From the NCBI GenBank assembly GCA_963931925.1, contig OZ007569.1:63796046-63860045 (forward strand): a stretch of 64,000 nt of DNA, given 5' to 3'. The notes under the pieces were generated by a model. That model had not been told where the DNA came from. It did no database searches and saw nothing but the letters and a program-made list of their open reading frames with translations. Origin of the DNA: Onchidella celtica. Lineage: Eukaryota; Mollusca; Gastropoda; Systellommatophora; Onchidiidae. Below, one piece after another: positions 38,047 through 52,600 of the stretch (position 1 is its first letter; the number at the start of each line of letters is the position of its first letter). Both the position numbers and the translations under genes were made by a program.

Positions 38047-41000
38047 CTATGTTGTTTGAGTTGGAGGTTCTGGAGGAATAAGGCCATGTTTCTGGAACTG
38101 TGAGACAATATCAAGCTGTGCTTGTGTGAGGAAAATCTGTTCTTGTTCATCAATATTCTCTCTGAGGAGAATAAGTCAATCAAATGAATATCACAGCAAT
38201 AAATAAACAAACAAATAAATGGAGAGCTTGATCAATAAATAGACATTGGACAATAGTTACTGATGACAAGAAAGAAAATGATGTGAATTAATGAAATTCA
38301 ACAATAAGTACATAAATGGCAAAACTTCATGCTAATAGTTAAACAGCTGTTAAGCAAATATCGCAGTTTATACAACCATTAAATTAAAAAAATATATATA
38401 TACTGTTGTCCCTACTGTCCATGATTATCTGCCTACATGGCACCTATTTTGATAATGGTGCCATTACCGACTTTTTCATCTTTTTTTTTTCTAATAAGTT
38501 CCTACAATAAATAAAGGCACATTCAGCTATTTTCCATTTCAATCAGGGTAATTTCTTGTCACACTTCCTGATGATTTTGTCCTCAGCTTCGGATATAATA
38601 TAAATATATGAGAGATTAGTGCAGTGAAGAATCCTCTGACTAGTGCCAAGAGGTATCTGACTAAGCTACCAGATAACCATCAGTTATGGCAGTCAGTGAA
38701 AAGATCAAGGTCTCTTGTTTCCTAGAGATATGAATAAAACAGAGTGTAAAGTCCTTGCACTTACCCACGTTCCCCTTGGGTTATACTGAGTGGTTTATCA
38801 TCTCTTGTGTTGATATCTGGCAAGGGTGCATAACGAGGTCGGCTCCTGTTTCCATTCATTTTGGCAAAGAGGTACCGTAATACTCTTTCTTTTTGTTCCC
38901 ACGTCAAATCACTGATGTCCACCTTGCCACTCACATCATACCTAAGGATATTGTGACAGATGTTGAAGAAATAACCCAGGAATACTGCACTTTCAATCTT
39001 GTTCATTTATGACAATGAAACAAGAAAGGTTAAAAAAAACAAAACATATAAAACTTATGATTTATCTTTCACCTTCCGATCTTGTCTTGAATATTAAAAA
39101 TGAACTTTTACAATCACGATGCCATGCAAACACTTTATGCATACCAAAAAATACAGACAAGGAAGCACCAGCATGTGCAGGATATCATGCAGAATCTTGC
39201 ATAGGATATGGTGCAGCATAGTGCAGTTCTGTGCAAATGAAATTTTGAGAACAGCTTAGCAAGTAAAATCAGCTTGTGAGCTACTGTGCATCTAGATCAA
39301 AGTCACAACTTCAATGAAGCCTCGTATTCATGTAATATCAGTGAAGAAAAATAAAACGACAAACAAGAAATTCTTTCCAAAAGCGTACATGGAGGCAAAT
39401 GAAGCTGATATCACATTAGAAATACAGGAAATTGTCTGCTCTTCACAACTGCAGTCTTATCTTATTGTTTTTCATTTTGATAAATAATTATAGGTCATCT
39501 GGATAGGTGAATTTGTGATTTACACTGTCAAAGCACTCCATTTTGTGACTTCGAAACAACATCAATTTTTCATGTACCTCAATTAACATTGCCTTACTGA
39601 TGTCATCGTCTCCTACAAAACAGTACAAATTCCTAATGAAAACTTTACCCTTCATTCACTTCTGCTTTTTTTTTTTCACCCTCAACAGGGACAAAAACTC
39701 ACATGAGTAAAGAACACCAATCCAGCAGTTCAAACAAAATCTTCCCCCACCCCCCAGTCTCTGGTTTGCCTCATCAAACGTGTGTACAGTATCTATGATA
39801 ATTTGTGTAACTTACTTTTGAGTGAGTTTCTCCCTGAGATTGATTGCAGAAATATAAATTTACAATGTTAGTTTCTTTCTCATTGTGTGGTTACTATTTG
39901 CAGGGGTGAACCAAAAAAAGCTGGGCAAAAACTCAAAAGATTACTTGAGTGGGATGTAATAATATATTGGGCAATTCACAGATAAACCTCAAGGAAAATT
40001 GCTAGGGTGCACTACACATGTATCCACATAGCTAGAGTAAGCGATGGCCTACTACAATTCTTTAACACACAGAAGCAACAGAAAATTTTTAACATGTATA
40101 GTGTATAATTCTCACAATAGCAAAACAAGTATGATTAAACATTATTATGACATATATGTGCAGAAGAAGCAAAAACTGGCAAAAAGCTCGATATAATGCA
40201 CTTTGCGTAATGATACATATATAAAGATGTCCTTAAATATCAAAGAATTCCGTCTTGCTTCCAATGTTTGCTGAACTCTCACGATACATAATGGCAGAGA
40301 GCATTTGTATTCATTATCACAGGTTATGTAAAGTCTCCAGGGTGATATTAAGGATAGAGACTTCTTAGTGAGTGAGAAAATTGCAGCAGAGATGGCATAT
40401 CATTACTTTTATCTGATCTACAACTCCTGTTATGGTAATTTCTTGAACGATACATCCGGTATTTCAAATTTTTGGTAACCATGTTTCGCATACACAAGAT
40501 TACAACAGCAATGTGGTTCTGAAAAACAGATAAATCATATCCTTTTTGTAGGGACTGAAATTTGGATCTATTAATGACAATGAAACCCATTCTATCTCCC
40601 TGTTTCTTCCACATCCTGTGGCTGTACGATTACTTGAAATGCAACAAATGAAAATGTCCTTGGCTAATGTTCACTTTCTTCACTTATCTTTTCATTTGAT
40701 ATTCTTATTATCCAGAAGTTGCCACTCTATGCAATGTATTCTCCATTATTGTAATCCTTGCACACATATAACAAACAGTGCCAAGCCTGACAAGGCTTCT
40801 TTGTCATTAAACTAGGTAAACAGAGCATCAACCAGACTAAATGTCATTTACAGAAGGTCAGAACTACAATGAACATTAACTTCCGTCTATTGACTCTCCT
40901 GAACATATTACTGAAGCCATATCATCAAATGTATTGGCAGTAGCAAAACACATCTTCTTCTCTAATCAATCCATCTTGGCAAGAGTTTTGCTGTTTTAGA

Positions 41001-44000
41001 ATTAGTCACAAGTACACCATCTATTTCTAGCAGTACACTACTGAGCACTATGACTGCTTCAAAACAGTAAACAACAAATTATGGTATATGACAATCCCCA
41101 TGGGAAAAGGCAAGTTCAGTAGTAGAAAAGACTAAGAGTGTTAATGGTAACGAAGAGAATAAGCAGTAATGATGCTGAAACATTAATGATCTGTTCTATC
41201 AGATTTAGGACATTAAGACATCCAACAAGTTTTGAGGTATAAAGAGAAACTTTAAAAAAATGCAAGTTATGTTACATGCAATATATAATTATAAATGTAT
41301 GGTGAAATGTATCACATTTACAATGATTATAATAATGATGATGACAGAACAGCATGAAACTCATAATCTTAAACAGAAATATCAAAAATGTACAGATACG
41401 TTATAAAGAATGCGTCCATGTTGAGAAATAAAATTTCCCTAAATTTACCACCCAAAAAAATTCTCCTGTCTTTCTGTTTTTTAAATTTGTTCACAACACA
41501 GCCATGCTTTGACATACCTTTACAAGATCCTGTTTACTCCCAATTTATTTTTATTCTTGGGTATTCTACATAACATTCATCATCGTAAAACAATGAAATT
41601 GTTGTATGGCAAGACAATAGTTAGTGATAAAACATCAGGTCAGCCACTGACCATGCCCAGTTGACTAAAACGCTAGCCATTTGATATAAGTTGTAATTTA
41701 TGAATTATTCTATAGATTGAACTGATCAAGAAAATATCATATATATTTTTAAAGAAATGATTTAAAACCATGAGACATTTTTAGACTGCTATGGTGGAAA
41801 TTTGGCAGTTGAATGGACACATAAAAAAATTGCCCATGTCAAATATTATTATTGTCTCCTGCTTTTGGTCAGTACTTGGGGAAGATTAAGGGTTCAGATT
41901 GTCTGCTATTGATAAATTTTTCTTTCAGTGATCAACAGTTTCATAAAAAATATAGGGACCAGGTCATGCTTGTGAAAATATGAGATTCTTTTCCATGAAA
42001 AATCAAACTTTCATTCACACCCTAAATACATAGTATCGGTAAATTTCTTCAAAACAGTTGATGTTCTCTGTCTCCCTACAATCTTACAAGGGTTTTCTCC
42101 CATTTCCATTTGAAATGAAAGGAAAAAAACATCTTGAGAAACAGAACAAATGTTCCTCTAAATTACAGGACTTCAACAGAATGAAATTACGAAGTAGGTG
42201 ACAAAAAATGATTTGGGATGTTCCACTGATGTGAACAAATTTCAATCATATCTTCCAAAACTGGGCTTTAAAAATTAATTTTGCATGCATTCTCTAACTT
42301 TTTGGTACATTGGAAATTACCTTGAAACAGCATAGTCAATACTTACAACATCTCTGCAGCCTCCACATCACGGAATACGCTATTGGTACTATGCTCCATA
42401 TGATTGAAATTTCTAATTTTGGGGTAATCTCCCTTCCCAGCATGGGCTGCCAGCATCTTGTGCTGATAGGCTGCATGTGCATCTTTTCTATACTGGGCCC
42501 TGGGAAAAACAACAAGCGCTTTAGATCTTTCAACAATGGGCATTTATTCTCAAGCAACTGCAGAAAAACTTTAGAGCAGATAATTGACACTGAATGAGAA
42601 TTGTATACAGATAAATGTAAAAAAATATTTTGTACACACAATGGTAGAATAATATGGTAGAATTCATGAACATGAACAGTTATTAGCTATATTACATGAT
42701 GACATAATCAGTGTTCCCCGGTCATTTTACATGAAAGATGATTATTTATGAGGTAATCAAACAGAGGAGGGGGATAAGATACTATTCTGGAGACCATTGC
42801 TCAAAAAAGCAACACAATATTCAGGAATAATAGAGAGGACAGAGCAAAAGAATGTACCTCAATTTACTTTTCTTGACAGATACCTCCCACACAAAAGGAC
42901 ATTTAGAACTTTTCAGTCTGGCAATCTGTATTTAGCCATTGTTAAAGTATTCCTTTTATTGAAAACTGTAAGGAAAACCTCAATGCGGCTTAAAAACCTT
43001 CTACTTCAAACAAGCAGAACACTAGCAATATTAATATAATTATTAAAAGCTTGCATGATAATTTTATCGTTAAAAAATAAAATTAAAAAAGCAATAACTG
43101 TTGTGCAACAAAACAAATGGCATATCATAATATTCAAGGTCAGATTTTGGCATTGTGATGCAAATATTTTCAGGTGGCTCTTCACCTTCATAGAGCAAAA
43201 TTCTGACCATTTTTTTTTTGGAGAACAAAATCTTTGTGGAATAGAGGATGTTTGTGAGTATCCACTATCAGTTTCAATATACTCTGGTATCTCCACCACT
43301 ATGAATCCAGTCCTGTAGTAAATCATTTAATTATTGTGCACAGTGACATAAACTTTAAGTGATAATGTGATAATAATGAATGTGAATAAATAAAAGCATA
43401 TTGCTACAGAATGTTTTTTTTTTTTTTCATGTGACATATTTTTTTGTTCTCCAGGTGAGGCATACATTGCATTGAATCAAATAATGTTTACGAAAATGAA
43501 GGAAAATATTCTGTGAACATGCAATTGCAATAGAAGGCAGATATGTGATGAAATCAAGGCCTGTCATTGTAACACAAGTCCTGTTACAATACAACATGTA
43601 TATCACAAAAATACAAACCATAATTCCATTTCCTTATTGATATGAGGGATGAAGGGATAAAAATGATATATAGATGCATCTACCCCATGCTGTCATGGAT
43701 GTAGTCAAATAGGAAATGTCTCAAAATCAAAGTTACAGTTTTAACTGTGAAACACAGAAAGGACTATAAAAAGGATAATAGATTTCAACTGAGAAAATCA
43801 CAACATCAGGTTAATGTCAGTCGAACACTGACTGGGTACAAAAGGTATTCCAGAAGCCATTCCAGGGTCGACAGACAGTTGAAATTTGATTTTGCTATCA
43901 TTGTAGTGATTGTTTTCTGACATCATTACACTACTGTAGAATACCATCATCTCACTGAACTTAGACTATTTCACGTGGTATAACATAATTTTCCATGTTT

Positions 44001-47000
44001 GAATGCTTGCTTTTCAGGTATTTTCATTAGTTTTGTAATCATGAAAGAAGTGTAATAAAAGTATTCAGCCTTGCATAAGAAGGTAAAATATCTCAAAGCA
44101 GCGTCCATTCAAGCAACTTTTCATGTCACACTCATTTTCCATGATTCAGTTACACATTCTTAGGTCTTGCAACATCAATTGGTGAGAGTTTACAATGAAT
44201 TACAAATGCTCGTCATATAGTATTTCAAATGAACTAATCAGTACCGGTACTGAACATTTCACTTACTGATTAGCAGCTACTTCAGCTTTCACCTGTTCCA
44301 GACTCATCAAGAAGAATCTCTCTAATTCTGTTCTTTCATCCAATATGTTTTTGGCCAGTCGCTTTACTTTGTTCATCTCGCGGGTCTTCAACTCAATCAC
44401 TCGCTGAAGCTTGACAATTTCCACCTTTCCTGCTTCATTTTCAGTTTCTCCTTTCTTGATGATGGACTTGCGCTCTGTTTCAAATTCTCTGACTACATGG
44501 CTAAGGGACTTCTCTAATGTCTTGATCTTATCACTCAGCTGAAATATAATTCATATGTAATTCAAATAACTAGCACTATATTGAAATAATATTACTGACT
44601 TTAATAATAAGACTAGCACATACTGAATGTGTGATGTATTGTAGGAGGATACCAATCCCAGACATCTTGAAAAGAAATCTTTATTCCAAGTCAGGGTTAA
44701 AAAACCAATACTTTACAAATGGGAGCACCCTTTTGTTTTAATGGACAGCCAACACACGCACAGATAAATCAAAAGCAGACATAAAATCACTGATACAAGA
44801 AAGGGTCACTTGAATTCATCTAAAATAAAGGGCAAAATAATGCCATAGATTTTATGGTCCTCTTTACTTAATACCCATACTTTGAAAGAGGTAGAACATC
44901 CCACATCCTGAGAATGTGAAATATCAAATGCATTTGGTTTTGGCATCATGAATTTCCACCTATCCCTCTTCTACACTGAATTTTCACGTCTTATGTGAAG
45001 ACTGATGTAAATGCATGTTCTAATATGGCTATGGGCTTTCGTTTTCGTACTTCTCTTTAATAAAACACTGATTATTTTGCTATTGACCTTACCTCTTTAA
45101 TATTTTCTTTTTGTTGTTTGACCTGCACTACTTTTTCTTGCACCATCATGTCCGTGACTTCTTTCTCTTGCTTCAGGTTCTGGTTTTCCTCATGTAATCT
45201 GTCCCTTTCCTTTCTAAGAAAATCACCTTCTTTCATGTGATAGTTCAGGGCCTCAGTTAGACGCACGTTTTCTTTATATACAGATTTGGTAGTTTCATCC
45301 AAGTTGCTAACAGACATAAAACCAAGAAACTAATGAAGTGTCAGAGCATAAAGTATGGAGCAAAACAGACAGAATTTTGTTGAGCAAAATTATTACAGAA
45401 ATATGGTACAAAGTGAAGTTCAAAACTTCCTGACATTATCCATGATATTTCCCCTCAATGATGGTTGCCAATTTGCAGATTATCAATGACAGCTCACATT
45501 TCATTTCAGTTTCATTCTCCTTTTATATTGGGACAGATTCTCTTCCTGTTTAAACAGCTGTTACTTTAATTTCTCTTTTTCTTTGGGCCTTGAAATTAAA
45601 GAAATTGTTACATGTGGCAAAGGCTTAACACATACAAGTTTTAAAACTTGAACACAGCGACTTAATAGCAGTAAATAACGACAATGAGAAAATGACAAAA
45701 GTTTGGCTTACGCTATGGCCTCTGTATGTGCTTTTTCTGCTAGCTCTGCAATCTTCTGGTTGGCTTCTTGTTGGAGACGCATCTGAGAACAGAGGTAGGA
45801 AGTAATTTCAGCACAATATTGGTTTGATAGGACAAGATTTATGAATTTTTTCACAGCATTTATAAGGACTATCTTTGTTTCAACCAGATTGGGTAATTTT
45901 AAAAGGGTCTAAAATAAAATAATATAATTTATTAAAAATAATATAATATATTATAATAATAATAATAAAAATATATTAAATTTCCTGAGGAAATGTGTTT
46001 TGCAACAGAAAAACATCTCCAGGACACTTATGTTAACAAATAAGAAGTAAATTCCACAGATCAGTAGCGCACAAACATGTTATCTATAATCAGAACGTAG
46101 TAATAAAGCTACCTTCTCCTCAAAAAACTTTTGTTCCATTCTCCCAAGGGTAGCCTTGTGGTCTCTGTTGGCATTGTGCATTGCTTCCTTGATCTGTCAG
46201 GGTGAATATCAGTGTCAATCTCGATGAAATACAGCAAAGTGAAAATTATAACCCTACCATGTTTGTAAAAATGTTAGTAAAATACTGGATGTAGTCTGGT
46301 GAAAATCATGGCAACAACCTTTTTTTTTTAAATCAGTGATCAATGTGTAAAATGAATTGTATACCATTCTTCCAGCAGTGAATTAAATTGTTAAAATGTG
46401 ATATAATTTCGTAATATTACCAACAAAGGTCATCTTGATTTGGCAGAAATAGGTGAATGCCAAGAATGTAATAGAACTGGCTTTCAATCATGCATGTTTT
46501 CTGCAATTGATTAAAAAAAAATAATTAGAAATATCAAAAGGGCTAATCTTGGAATGCAATACATTATATAACTGTATTTCATTTCTGCTATGAAACAAAA
46601 ATCTGTTGTACACTTACATCCTCAAGCTCCTTCTGCATTTGCCCTCGCTTACGTCTGAATTCTTTCACAAGTTTCAGCTCACTGTGCATTAGGTCCACCT
46701 CTCGCATTTTCTCACCAAGTTTTTCCTCCAAGTCATTAATCTGTTTACTGAAATCTTCAACAATTCCATCTTTTTCTTTGCGATGCTCTTTCTTAAGATC
46801 ACGCATCTGTTGCTGTTGGTTCTCAAGCTAAAATTGGTTAAAGAAACAGCAATAGAGAAAGATTTATTTTAAAAGCATATTTTACATGCTATTCTTTAAA
46901 AATTATTGATTTTTTACATCAGTGTAAAACACCTCAACGTCAAGAGTCAGAATACTAACATGAGCATATCAGTAGTTCAAAACAACATTTAAAGATCTGA

Positions 47001-48161
47001 AATTCCCTACGATGACAGAGGAAAAAAGGACCTGGCTGTAAATATTTCTTGTGGGTGACATCTCAATAAACTATCTTCTTCAGCACTTTTGATACCCATG
47101 CACAAGACATTGTTGGCTATAACATAGACAGACATATTCTGCAACATCATTGTAACTGTAATTTTGCCAAAAGTGGTTTTGCCTTTTTAATCTGTTGAGT
47201 GTGCTATTGCTATATGCAGATTAATTTTAAGAACTCAGTTGAACTGGATATTGGCGATATATGGCAAAACGCTGGTTTTATCTTTTATTTGCATGAACAT
47301 CTCAAATTCACCTGAGAATCTTTGTCTTGATCTTGTTTCTTGAGGAATGTAATGACATCAATAGTGTCTCTTTCTGTTTGAAACATCTGAGTTTGCAGAG
47401 CATCATTCTCAATCATTAACCGTTTGGCATTTTCTCTGCACAAGACAGAATTTTGGTATATTAACATTTACATCAACTAATCAATTTGGCATGCAGACTA
47501 AAAAAATTCACAAAGTGACTGTTCATACGTGTTAAATACCTTTGTATGTCAAAAAAGGTTTAACAAGCAAAAAAATAAATCTTTTCAGATGCAAAAGTAA
47601 CAACTAATCCAATTCAAGGCAGCAATTATGACACGTAATTAGCCTCCTGGATTGGGTTGAGAGAAATGGAATGGTTCTGCCTCATGACCTTTTGCAAATA
47701 ATCAAATATTTTTCTTTGGAACAGAATATCTGCACAGCTTTAATTCCATGATTTGTTTATTCACTCTGAAAAGCATAATTATTATAATATATTCATGCAA
47801 AAACAATAATATACCAAATATAATACATTCATTTGATTACTAAATGAAGCTGCACATATTAAATCTTTAACATTTGATATCAAGCTGTCTATAAAGATCT
47901 CTCCGTTGAATTTACATCTTTCACCACAACAATTTCTCACCTGTATTCTTGTTTGGATTTCTCTGCAATGTCTAATTTGGCATCCCATACTTTTGCATTT
48001 GCTGCTGCCAATTTTACAACAGACTCCTTCTTTCCTTTTCCTTTCTTTCCCCCCTTCTTCCTGAAATGAGAAATACGAAAAAGCCATAAATGTAAGAGAA
48101 ATATTGATAACTAGATGACCTACCGGGCATTGCCCGGAATAAACAATCATGTGCCCCTCCC

Positions 48162-48193
<32 letters not shown>

Positions 48194-48905
48194 TAATAAA
48201 AATAATAAACTACAGTCTTGCTTCACAACCCATGCGCACCAGAACACTACGCACCAAACTGAACGCTTTATACGGTTACATTTTATGACATGCACGGTAC
48301 TATATATTACGAAACAAACATGCAAAAATATAGATGTTACATAGCAATAAACATTGTTATTTTTTTTAAATAGGCCTACATGCTTGAAGTAAACAACTTT
48401 TAATTATAGCCATCATCTGCCTTATCTCAATTGCCACCTTCCTGCCAAATTTAAGGCCTGAAGAGTGTATAGTTTGGTCAGTTAGTCATGCCAAAGGTTG
48501 CGAGTTACTGAAATATATAATAGATATTATATAATGTCAATAGTGAAGGAAGAATAGTCAGTATAGAGGCATACTACATTACTAGCATTAAAGTTGGAAA
48601 GATTGCAAACAAATTAACAAACCTCCTTGGTATTAAGAATATTTGAAAACTGTCATCATCAGTATCAATTATATTTTATTTACATGTCAAAAAACTGCAC
48701 GCTCTGTTCGCCAATGGAGAAAACGTACTCGCTGGTTTTAAATCATAACATGAAAATGATAGGCAGGGAGATGATGTTCAGACTCAGAGCGAGATCGTTG
48801 GCACACAGAAACTGAGGATGGTGATGGAATAGCACTGTACATGTCGACATACCCTTTCTTTCCTTTCTTCCCCTTTCCCTTCCCTTTCTTTCCTTTCTTC
48901 GGCAT
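38047..48905 (-). CDS. BBOF1: BBOF1 (basal body orientation factor 1, CCDC176), complete, 11 exons
   Basis: Exons: 48853-48905, 47941-48060, 47312-47435, 46618-46827, 46113-46193, 45712-45782, 45093-45306, 44267-44538, 42347-42499, 38765-38941, 38047-38161. All have GT/AG borders and consistent phase, for 1590 nt and 529 residues, about the length I recall for the vertebrate protein. It starts MPKKGKKGKGKGKKGKKG, the Lys/Gly-rich head typical of BBOF1. Residues about 40-375 are almost continuous coiled coil (FLKKQDQDKDSQ, FEEKMRLQQEANQKIAELAE). Two family blocks follow: DYPKIRNFNHMEHSTNSV near 403-420 and DLTWEQKERVLRYLFAKMNG near 444-463. The end is PEPPTQTT. Known role: a basal-body/axoneme protein needed to keep motile cilia of multiciliated cells aligned. 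No lesion is seen. The gene is divergent with the ENTPD gene. Confidence 0.96.
48111..48534. repeat. Probable dispersed repeat in BBOF1 intron 1
   Basis: The segment opens CTAGATGACCTACCGGGCAT and TGCCCGG and later has CCTGCCAAATTTAAGGCCTG near 48439-48458. I recall similar string pairs at the ends of short dispersed elements with RTE-like tails in other animal genomes. A (CT)n microsatellite lies inside (about 48163-48188). Family assignment is tentative. Confidence 0.35.
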
Positions 48906-49643
48906 TGTTACTTGTGGTAAATGCCTAAGCTACACGGAGTTCCAGTCAGAATCCAGTGAACAACTACCCGTCAGCCATTATTGTCTACTTGTTGCTAAGC
49001 TATACAACGAGGATAAAAATATTGGATAAGATAACTTTTTGTATGCACATCGTTTACTTATCAACAGCTTCGAAATTAATTTATTTTGAGATATTTATGA
49101 ATAATTGGAAGTTTAATTTTGTAATAAATATTTTTATTTTAAATTCTTTCAAAAAAACTCGGCTGCAGCCTGTCCAGTAAAATATGGATAAGTCAAAAAG
49201 TATAACTTCTTATTATTTTGTTTCAAAATGTTACTTTAAGTTAGCCCAGTGCATGGGCTGTTTATTCTAGTTTCTTCAAAAATGTCTTATGTACAGTCCA
49301 TTTAAATCTGTGTCTGCTGAAGATCAGAATCTGAGTAAAAAAGCCATACTGTAGGGATATAAATTAATAACTTTTGTGAATTCATCATCTATTCCCGTCT
49401 GCTTTTTGTATGTTCCCTTAGCAATGAGTTATAAATGTAAAGCCACGACACACGGCGGAAGTCATGAAAGTTTATAGCTAGAAAAAGTAAACACCGCACA
49501 AAGTCCAAATTTCATTGACCATCAGTTCCGCCAGCTATATCAATTATTAATGAGGAAATATCTTACACTGTGAATAGTAAGCTTTGTATTATTAGAATGG
49601 AGTTTATTTGGGCGTGAGACGGTCAGTCGGATACTGCACAGAG
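48906..49643. promoter_or_regulatory. Shared divergent promoter region, BBOF1 / ENTPD5
   Basis: The two start codons point away from each other and are 738 bp apart, so both promoters must lie here or both 5' UTRs are short. No TATA box is placed convincingly. A half-site resembling an RFX X-box half (GTTGCTAAG, about 48990) is present but its partner half is poor. Confidence 0.6.
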
Positions 49644-52600
49644 ATGACGGGTAAGACACATTTTTTTGCTTTACCGCACGCCGGTTTAGCTTTAGACTAC
49701 ATTTCACGACTTCTCAGCCTGAGTTATTTTCGGTCATTGTCATACTTCCGACGGACGAAGCAAAACAGCCATCTGATTCACCCCCAACCTGTTTTGACTA
49801 GACCCTGGGACACCCGTCATCTGGTTTGAGAGATGAAAAATATGCATGATATACACAAACTTAACTCCCAAACAACGCGCTCCCCTTAAAGCCTGCTGAC
49901 CGGTCACTCGGGGTCAGTGACCTTACTCATGGGGAATCTTATCTGGGTTGCACTGACCCTTGCTGATATGCAATGACCACACTATTGCAGTCCACGTGGT
50001 TTGGTTTGTATTTGATTGGTACGAAAACATTCGTTGCTACGCTTATAAATAATGCTTGATAACGAATTAACCCTTTCGTGTTTAAGCCAGCCTTTAAATA
50101 TGGCCTACGATTTGTTCAACCCGGCCAAATCCGGCTTTGTCTATGACGCCGCCATACGTTCAACCCGGGCTGTATCTGGCCAGCCAGTGTCCCCCAGTTC
50201 TGCATACAATTTTGAAAGGAAGAACAGTGCATGAATAGTTATAAACAGTAAATGATATCATCAGGTAATCTTCAGATTCCTACTGACCCAGTTTGAACCA
50301 TAAAGAGTTAGGCCCACAAGTAATGTATTGTATTACACATGGTCATCCAACAGGCCTGTTACTCCCTCTAAGCCTACATCATGTATTGGTCAGCATACAC
50401 TTGTATTACATAGTATGTACATATGCATGTACTAGCATGGTGCCTTCGTGTGGATAGTGTTGTATGCTTGGCTAACAAATGGGATGGGATGCGATAGTGT
50501 GTAAAGCATGTATTGTCTGTCTGTCTCAGTGGTAGTGTCACACATCCCCGTTCAGCATTTCACGTTCACAATTTAACCAACATGCAGATTTTGGCATTCG
50601 GACATAAATAGGTTCATCTTTAAATGTCCAAATACATTATCGTAGATGTGACACGGGGGCTACAGTTTCCAGTTCAGTGAAGGTACGCAGCAGCAGCAGC
50701 AGCCATACGGCTGAAAAATGTAAACAAATTAGGGTGGCCGCATCGCCAGGAAGCCGGCCATTAGAGTGATTCACAAGTAGCCAGAATAGAAACACAACAG
50801 GGTTAATCAGTGAAACCTTTGTCACTAAGTCTCTAAGATAACCAATGATCTGACTTATGATACCAAACTGACAGCTGTAATTTCGTGAGAACGAAGCATA
50901 ACTAGCCACGCGCCCACCCCCCCCCCCTCCCCAGCCCTAAATAAATGGTTTCATCCAGATTGGGATCTGTATACCAATGAACCAATGTGGGCATTTGAGG
51001 CAAAGGTCATTTCAGGCCTAGTTTGGTTCTTAGATACAGACTGCTCCAGATGATGATCAGCTTGTGAGAAAATGAGATGAAATTGCAAATTTGTTGAGCA
51101 ACAGTTCACATGTTGATGTTACACCTTTTGATAGTGTGGGGAGAGCCTTTGGTAGCTTAGTCTTTGTGATTCCAACCATTTAACATGTCCTTGTCACAAA
51201 TCCTTTGATTTAGAAGAGATACCGTGAGCAATAAGACAGTAGTTACGTCCCAAAGAGGGCAGTGACCAGATAGGTGAAAATATGGCTTCCATGCTGCGCA
51301 GTCAGTTTGATCTTGCCATTGGTGAACGAAAGAAGAAGACCTTGCCATGTTTACACGCCCATGCACAGTGAATGCCTGGGATGTCGATGCCGTATTTCGA
51401 TGCAATATCAGAATCAAGATGTTGGAAATTACATCTAAATTCAGAAGACAATTTGCGATTTTTTTCTAGATCAACACACACTTTAGGGGTGATTTCAGAA
51501 ATGATGTGATCAAAGAAAAAAAGTGTGTTTTGTGTTAGCATTTAAATTTTAGGAAAATGAAGCTCTAGCTACAAGCCAAGCAAATAATATATTGTTATTG
51601 TGTGAAATGCACTTAATGTTGTTTAGATTTGTCCTCATATAGGTAAGAAAACAGTAATGAAAAGAATTATTTTTCATTGCACATCCAGTAATTTGCTTTT
51701 GGTGAAGTTTGTTTGTCTTATCAGCTGACTTTCTTGCTCGATGGAGGAAACAACACACCCACAAAGAAAAATAGCACCCAAAAAGTGCTCTAAAATAATG
51801 ATCACTTGGCTTTCACTTTAAAAAAGATATCGTATCTTAAAGTTTTAAACTAAGATAGTCAATAACAACTGACATGTCCTGAGGCATCATTTTGAACTGA
51901 TTTCACTGAAAATTAGCCCAGTCCCAATTTTATGTAAACTCAAAGCTAAGTTGTTGGTCGGTCAACCCAGAGGTTATATCTCAACAATATTTCCATAAAT
52001 TAGTGAAAGACCTCACATTCGTAGCATCACTACTAGGTTTGATACAAGACTTTGATTCCATATGCATAAAGATTTGAACATTGTGACTGTGAATTGTCAC
52101 AACTGACACAATTATTGATGCATGACATTGTGGCAAAATAACACTAAAACGTAAAAGTAACAATTTGATTTTTGGATGTCTCTTTCTTTGTCTGATCTAT
52201 GATAATTATCTATCACTATCAGTCTCAATGTAGATATGATTGATTTTGTAAAGGTTACATCATCTTACCAATGGCCATTAACATGTTCCATTTCATTTGT
52301 TGAGTTCAGTTTCAGGTGGGAAGTATTTAGTGAAGTGTATGCACAATCATTTATGACTCTTAGTGCTTCTACTAGCAGCAACTTTGGTAAGTTCCTGTTA
52401 CAGTTACAGTCATTTTGAGGAAGGATCTCTCATATATTATCGTACAGATAACTTCATGCAGATTATAAGAGACTATCACTAAGTTATGTGTGTATGTTTT
52501 ACTTTTATTGTTGAAGAAAACTGAAATGAATTTGATTACTGTGACAGTGGAATGATCTGTTGTCTCAGAGAAAGTATGATGTACATCATATTAATGATTA

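Noticed and set aside
48985-49010. RFX X-box in the BBOF1/ENTPD promoter.
   Set aside because: Only the left half (GTTGCTAAG) is good; the right half lacks the RRNAAC pattern at the allowed spacing.
51157-51541. Two overlapping minus-strand frames in the ENTPD intron, considered as a decayed transposase.
   Set aside because: No recognisable motif, no terminal repeats, and no codon pattern unlike surrounding sequence.
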